A DNA stretch of 64,000 nt from Mesorhizobium norvegicum. GTDB taxonomy: Bacteria > Pseudomonadota > Alphaproteobacteria > Rhizobiales > Rhizobiaceae. The translations under genes were made by a program, and so were the position numbers. The notes beneath the pieces are model-generated. The model searched no databases and was not told the DNA's origin. It saw nothing but the letters and a program-made list of their open reading frames with translations. This document shows positions 60,802-64,000 of this stretch, in pieces (position 1 is the first letter of the stretch; each line of letters starts with the position of its first letter). The stretch lies in assembly GCF_004919685.1 (NCBI RefSeq), contig NZ_SMYZ01000004.1, positions 218,129 to 282,128 on the forward strand, in the 5' to 3' direction.

Positions 60802-61587
60802 TCAGCGAACCCGCGGTGACAGCTTCATGGAGATGCGATCGCAGGCAGCACGCAGGACCTCCAGAGTATAGGCATGGCGGCTTTCACGCGTATGGCGATT
60901 GATATAGGCGACGATAATGGAGGCGACGGCGCTGCCGTCCGGTCCGATGACCGGACAGCAGATATCGGTGATCCCGACGAAGTCACGGCTCTCGCGCATC
61001 CAGTAGCCGTCGGCGCGGATGATACGAAGCTGCTTTTCCAGCGCGTCACGATCCAGCGGCGCCGGGGAATGCGCCGCACATTCATCGATCATCCGCGCCG
61101 CGACCTTTGGCGGCTGGAAGGCAAGAATCACGTGGCCGGAGGTCGCGTCGGTGGCTAGGCGGCCGTAGCCGAGGCGCAGCGTGAACGCCATGTCCTCGCC
61201 GCCGGGGACGGCCGCCGTCACGACGGTCAAGCCATGATTGAAGACGACCAGGTGCGGCGACTGATTTGAGTCCCCGGCAATCTGCGTCAGCTCTGGCATG
61301 GCGGCGGACATGAGATCCTGCGCGCTCGGCGTGTGCAGCCCCAGCTTGAAAAGCTTGTCGGTCAACGAATAGGCGTCGGTCTCGGCGTTGCGCTCGATAT
61401 ATTGACGCTCCTGCAGCGCGATCAGCATACGGAAAATCTCATTCTTCGAACGGCCGAGGCCTTCCGCGATCTCCTTCATCGTCAAGGGCGCCCTCGCCTC
61501 CGCCAGCAACTCCAGGACATCGAGGCCCTTGGTCAGCGCCGGAGCCGAATAGGTCGGTTTGCCACTCTCTTTTGCGTCATCTGCCAT
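60802..61587 (-). CDS. IclR-family transcriptional regulator
   Basis: 261 residues from ATG 61587. Helix-turn-helix at about 15-70 (LTKGLDVLELLAEARAPLTM, EIAEGLGRSKNEIFRML) and an IclR effector domain with GHVILAFQ, ESRDFVGITDICCPVIGPDG and a cysteine pair there. It is divergent from the deacylase/dehydratase operon across 95 bases that carry a perfect inverted repeat, so it is likely the regulator of that operon and of itself. Confidence 0.87.
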   Translation of the reverse strand: MADDAKESGKPTYSAPALTKGLDVLELLAEARAPLTMKEIAEGLGRSKNEIFRMLIALQERQYIERNAETDAYSLTDKLFKLGLHTPSAQDLMSAAMPELTQIAGDSNQSPHLVVFNHGLTVVTAAVPGGEDMAFTLRLGYGRLATDATSGHVILAFQPPKVAARMIDECAAHSPAPLDRDALEKQLRIIRADGYWMRESRDFVGITDICCPVIGPDGSAVASIIVAYINRHTRESRHAYTLEVLRAACDRISMKLSPRVR

Positions 61588-61644
61588 TCGAAGAATCCCC
61601 GGTGGTCCACGCACGATAAAGACAAGAAATCGGAATTGCCATTG

Positions 61645-61678
61645 GTTTTATATCCAAACTTGACACCATATATAAAAC
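61645..61678. promoter_or_regulatory. Inverted repeat between the IclR and deacylase genes
   Basis: GTTTTATAT (61645-61653) and ATATAAAAC (61670-61678) are perfect 9-bp inverted halves separated by 16 bases. The repeat ends 4 bases before the deacylase ATG. IclR proteins bind palindromes overlapping divergent promoters, which fits this place. The centre contains TTGACA. Confidence 0.55.
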
Positions 61679-61682
61679 TGAC

Positions 61683-62786
61683 ATGATGCCCGAGATGATG
61701 AATTTCGAGGCCGAACCGATGACCGTACCGAGACCTGCCAACACAGCGCGCCCGACGATAAGCCCTCGGCCCAACAGCGTTTACACGTCGGTCGATTTCG
61801 AGCGCGAGGGCAAGCAGATCGGCTTCTTTCATGTGCCTCAATCGCCGCATGACGATGCCTGGGGCACAGTCCGCGTTCCGCTCGCCGTCATCAAGAATGG
61901 CGAGGGTCCGACAGTCCTGATCGAGGGCGGCAACCATGGCGATGAATATGAGGGGCCGATCGCGCTCGGCGAGCTTCTGCGCGAGATCGATCCACGGGAT
62001 ATTGCCGGACGCATCATCGCGATCCCGGCCATCAACATTCGAGCTGTCGAGGCCGGCACCCGCACCTCCCCGGTCGACGGGTTGAATTTCAACCGCAGTT
62101 TTCCGGGCGATTTCAACGGCACGCTGACAAGCCAGATCGCGGCCTATGTGCATGACATCCTGTTTCCGAAGGCCGACTACTTCCTGGATCTCCATTCCGG
62201 CGGTTCGTCCCTGATGATCCTGCCGAGCGCGATCATCGAGCCCTCCCCGACCGCGCAGGGGCATCGCAAGAACATCAAGGCGACGCTCGCCTTCGGGGCG
62301 CCGACCGTTGTCATGGTCGACAATCTCGGTGAAACCCGCACCTCGACCGCGTCCGCCAACCAACAGGGGCTGATCGTGATCGGCAGTGAGATGGCCGGCG
62401 GCGGCCTTGTCAGTCAGGATGCGCTGGCCATCTGCCGCAGGGGCATCCGCAATGTGCTGAAACACGCAGGCGTCCTGAAAGGCGCGCCTGACATTGCCCC
62501 TGGTGCCAACGCACGCGTGCTCAAGGTGCCCGGAAGCGAAGGCTATCTGCTTTCCGAGGAGGACGGTGTCTTCGAGCCCTTGAGCCCGCTCGGCAGTGCC
62601 GTCAGCAAAGGCGACCTTGCCGGACGCATTCACTTCCTCCACACGCCGTCACGCGCGCCCATCGATCTCCTTCACCCTATCGACGGCATCGTTTTCGCCA
62701 AGCGTCAGCCCGGCCGCGTGCGTCCGGGGAATTGCTGCTTCGTGCTTGCCAACGAATATCCGGAGGCACTGACCGATGGACCATGA
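61683..62786 (+). CDS. Succinylglutamate desuccinylase/aspartoacylase-family deacylase (DoeB/EutE-like)
   Basis: 367 residues from ATG 61683; an ATG at 61719 with GAGG before it may be the true start, because the family usually begins close to VYTSVDFEREGKQIG. M14-type zinc site: EGGNHGDEYEGP (HxxE), then DLHSGGSSLMILPS (His ligand). Members remove acyl groups from amino acids; DoeB/EutE makes 2,4-diaminobutyrate from its N-acetyl form in ectoine breakdown. Overlap of 11 bases with the dehydratase gene shows co-translation. The other ectoine enzymes are not visible here, so the substrate is open. Confidence 0.8.
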   Translation: MMPEMMNFEAEPMTVPRPANTARPTISPRPNSVYTSVDFEREGKQIGFFHVPQSPHDDAWGTVRVPLAVIKNGEGPTVLIEGGNHGDEYEGPIALGELLREIDPRDIAGRIIAIPAINIRAVEAGTRTSPVDGLNFNRSFPGDFNGTLTSQIAAYVHDILFPKADYFLDLHSGGSSLMILPSAIIEPSPTAQGHRKNIKATLAFGAPTVVMVDNLGETRTSTASANQQGLIVIGSEMAGGGLVSQDALAICRRGIRNVLKHAGVLKGAPDIAPGANARVLKVPGSEGYLLSEEDGVFEPLSPLGSAVSKGDLAGRIHFLHTPSRAPIDLLHPIDGIVFAKRQPGRVRPGNCCFVLANEYPEALTDGP

Positions 62787-63714
62787 GGACATCGAAGCGG
62801 CTGCCCGGCGCATTGCCCCCTTCATACGGCGCACCCCGGTCGTCAAGCTCGACCATGCCACGGGCGCAAATCTTCAAAATGATGTCTATTTGAAACTCGA
62901 ATGCCTCCAGGTGAGCGGCTCCTTCAAGATCCGGGGCGCCACGAACCGGGTGAAAACGCTCGCGCCGAGCCGGATCGAAAACGGACTGGTCGCCGCATCC
63001 GGCGGCAATCATGGCTTGGCGACCGCCTATGTGGCTGCCCAGGCCGGCGTTCCCGCCACCATCTACCTGCCGAACAATGCGAGCCCGCTGAAGGCGGAGA
63101 AGCTGCGCAAATGGGGCGCTGACGTTCGCTTCGCAGGCAATGTCTGGGATGAAGCGCATGAGGCGGCATTGGCCGAGGCAAAGGCGTGCGGCGCCTTCTA
63201 CATGCATCCCTTCGCCGATGCGCAGATCGTGTCCGGTCAGGGAACCGTGGCGCTGGAGATGGTCGATCAGATTCCCGATGCGGACATCTACATCGTCGCG
63301 ATCGGCGGGGGCGGCCTCATCAGCGGCATGTCCGAAGTCCTGAAGCACGTCAAACCTGAAGCCAGGATCATTGGTGTCGAGCCGACCGGTTCACCGACCC
63401 TTCACGCCTCCCTGGCTGCCGGCCGTGTCGTTCGCTTGCCCGAGATAACGACGAAGGTGGCGACCATGGCCTGCGGCCGCACGGACGAAAGCATCTACGC
63501 GATCGTCGCCAAGCACGTCGACGACATCGTCCTCGTCGAGGATGCCGACATGCAGAAGGCCGCTGAATTGCTCTGGTTCGAATTCGGCATTGCCGCCGAC
63601 CTCAGCGGCGCGGCGTCGCTGGCCGCGTTGATGAGCGGAGCTTTCAAGCCACCGCGCGGCGCCTGCATCGCCGGGCTTGTCTGCGGCGCCGGTGTCGAAG
63701 GCCTGAACGGCTGA
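62776..63714 (+). CDS. PLP-dependent threonine-dehydratase-like enzyme (EutB-like)
   Basis: 312 residues. Fold-type II PLP enzyme: the PLP lysine is in SGSFKIRGA near residue 50, ASGGNHGLATAYVA near 75 binds the cofactor, and the phosphate loop is IGGGGLISGM near 175. It dehydrates a serine/threonine-like hydroxyamino acid. A related protein, EutB, accompanies the DoeB/EutE deacylase in hydroxyectoine gene clusters. Here the pair is transcribed from a promoter next to the IclR gene, ahead of a sugar-type binding protein. Confidence 0.82.
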   Translation: MDHEDIEAAARRIAPFIRRTPVVKLDHATGANLQNDVYLKLECLQVSGSFKIRGATNRVKTLAPSRIENGLVAASGGNHGLATAYVAAQAGVPATIYLPNNASPLKAEKLRKWGADVRFAGNVWDEAHEAALAEAKACGAFYMHPFADAQIVSGQGTVALEMVDQIPDADIYIVAIGGGGLISGMSEVLKHVKPEARIIGVEPTGSPTLHASLAAGRVVRLPEITTKVATMACGRTDESIYAIVAKHVDDIVLVEDADMQKAAELLWFEFGIAADLSGAASLAALMSGAFKPPRGACIAGLVCGAGVEGLNG

Positions 63715-63873
63715 GGTTGAGAAAGGCCGGTCCACGGAGGACGCGGCCGTGACATGGATACGGCACGAGTGCCGCGGAATACCGCCGGAATGCCTGTCGC
63801 TGGGACGGTCGTCGTGCGGGACATGAAAAAGAGGCGAAGAATCGCCCTGTCGCAACAAGAGGAGAACTGAAAC

Positions 63874-64000
63874 ATGCGCATTTCCTTGAAAGCATCCATT
63901 GCTCTGCTCGCACTCGCCATCGCGACGCCCTCGCTTGCCGCGGAAAAGGTTCTGGGGCTCGCGGCAATCGACCTGCAGAATTCCTTCTTCGTCCGCATGA
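63874..64000 (+). CDS. Ribose-type binding protein, N-terminal part
   Basis: ATG 63874 follows GAGGAG by 8 bases. The first 42 residues are a signal peptide (MRISLKASIALLALAIATPS, cleavage after SLA-A) and the beginning of a peripla_BP_4 protein (KVLGLAAIDLQNSFFVRM). The gene continues beyond the end of the window. It follows the dehydratase gene by 159 bases with no recognised terminator and probably starts an importer. Confidence 0.7.
   Translation, partial: MRISLKASIALLALAIATPSLAAEKVLGLAAIDLQNSFFVRM

Noticed and set aside
1..64000. tRNA, rRNA, CRISPR array, insertion sequence or prophage
   Set aside because: No cloverleaf-like segment, rRNA stretch, regularly spaced repeat, transposase/integrase motif or phage structural gene was recognised on reading both strands. 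A tRNA and CRISPR scan would be decisive.

Overview
The window is GC-rich, densely coded DNA that looks like an alphaproteobacterium of the Hyphomicrobiales, most like Mesorhizobium or a relative. The reasons are the tssM/pppA/ppkA type VI order, the DUF1036 protein, several rhizobial-style sugar ABC transporters of both the CUT1 and ribose/fructose classes, and a NanE-NanK fusion. No rRNA, tRNA, CRISPR array, insertion sequence or phage gene was recognised. The window begins inside a gene (tssM) and ends inside another (a periplasmic binding protein).

Positions 1-7.8 kb hold the end of a type VI secretion (T6SS) operon: tssM 3' end, a 53-codon ORF, pppA (PP2C phosphatase), ppkA (Ser/Thr kinase), a DUF1036 protein and a membrane-anchored LytM plus lytic-transglycosylase fusion, closed by a terminator. 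From 7.9 to 16.3 kb lies an envelope cluster with three caspase-fold peptidases (one with a peptidoglycan-binding-like repeat, one with a haem-c-like CxxCH motif, one with Sel1 repeats), two OmpA proteins (one fused to YceI), a lipoprotein and an unknown protein.

Positions 17.3-29.5 kb are a complete MimABCD-type binuclear-iron propane/acetone/phenol monooxygenase operon on the minus strand: hydroxylase alpha, reductase, hydroxylase beta, coupling protein, amidohydrolase, DUF59 protein, dedicated GroEL and alcohol dehydrogenase. A DUF1097 membrane protein follows, and the sigma-54 activator (mimR-like) faces the operon. A consensus-perfect sigma-54 promoter lies upstream of mimA, so the regulatory circuit can be read directly. 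Divergent to it is a four-gene module with no recognised function (29.7-31.9 kb). An S-formylglutathione hydrolase follows.

Positions 33-42.5 kb form a divergent carbohydrate locus: a DeoR regulator, an SDR and a bacterial member of the ADP-dependent sugar kinase family on one side; an aldolase-like protein, a complete CUT1 ABC importer and an L-xylulose-reductase-like SDR on the other. Positions 42.5-53.6 kb hold two ribose/fructose-type ABC importers, a ribulokinase-like FGGY kinase, a transketolase and a ROK regulator. Three promoters here share one palindromic site, which suggests a single ROK regulon.

Positions 53.7-64 kb hold a CUT1 importer without its own ATPase, a fused NanE-NanK, a GntR regulator with visible operators, a twice-frameshifted lhgO pseudogene, an IclR regulator divergent from an M14-type deacylase and a threonine-dehydratase-like enzyme, and the start of another ribose-type binding protein.
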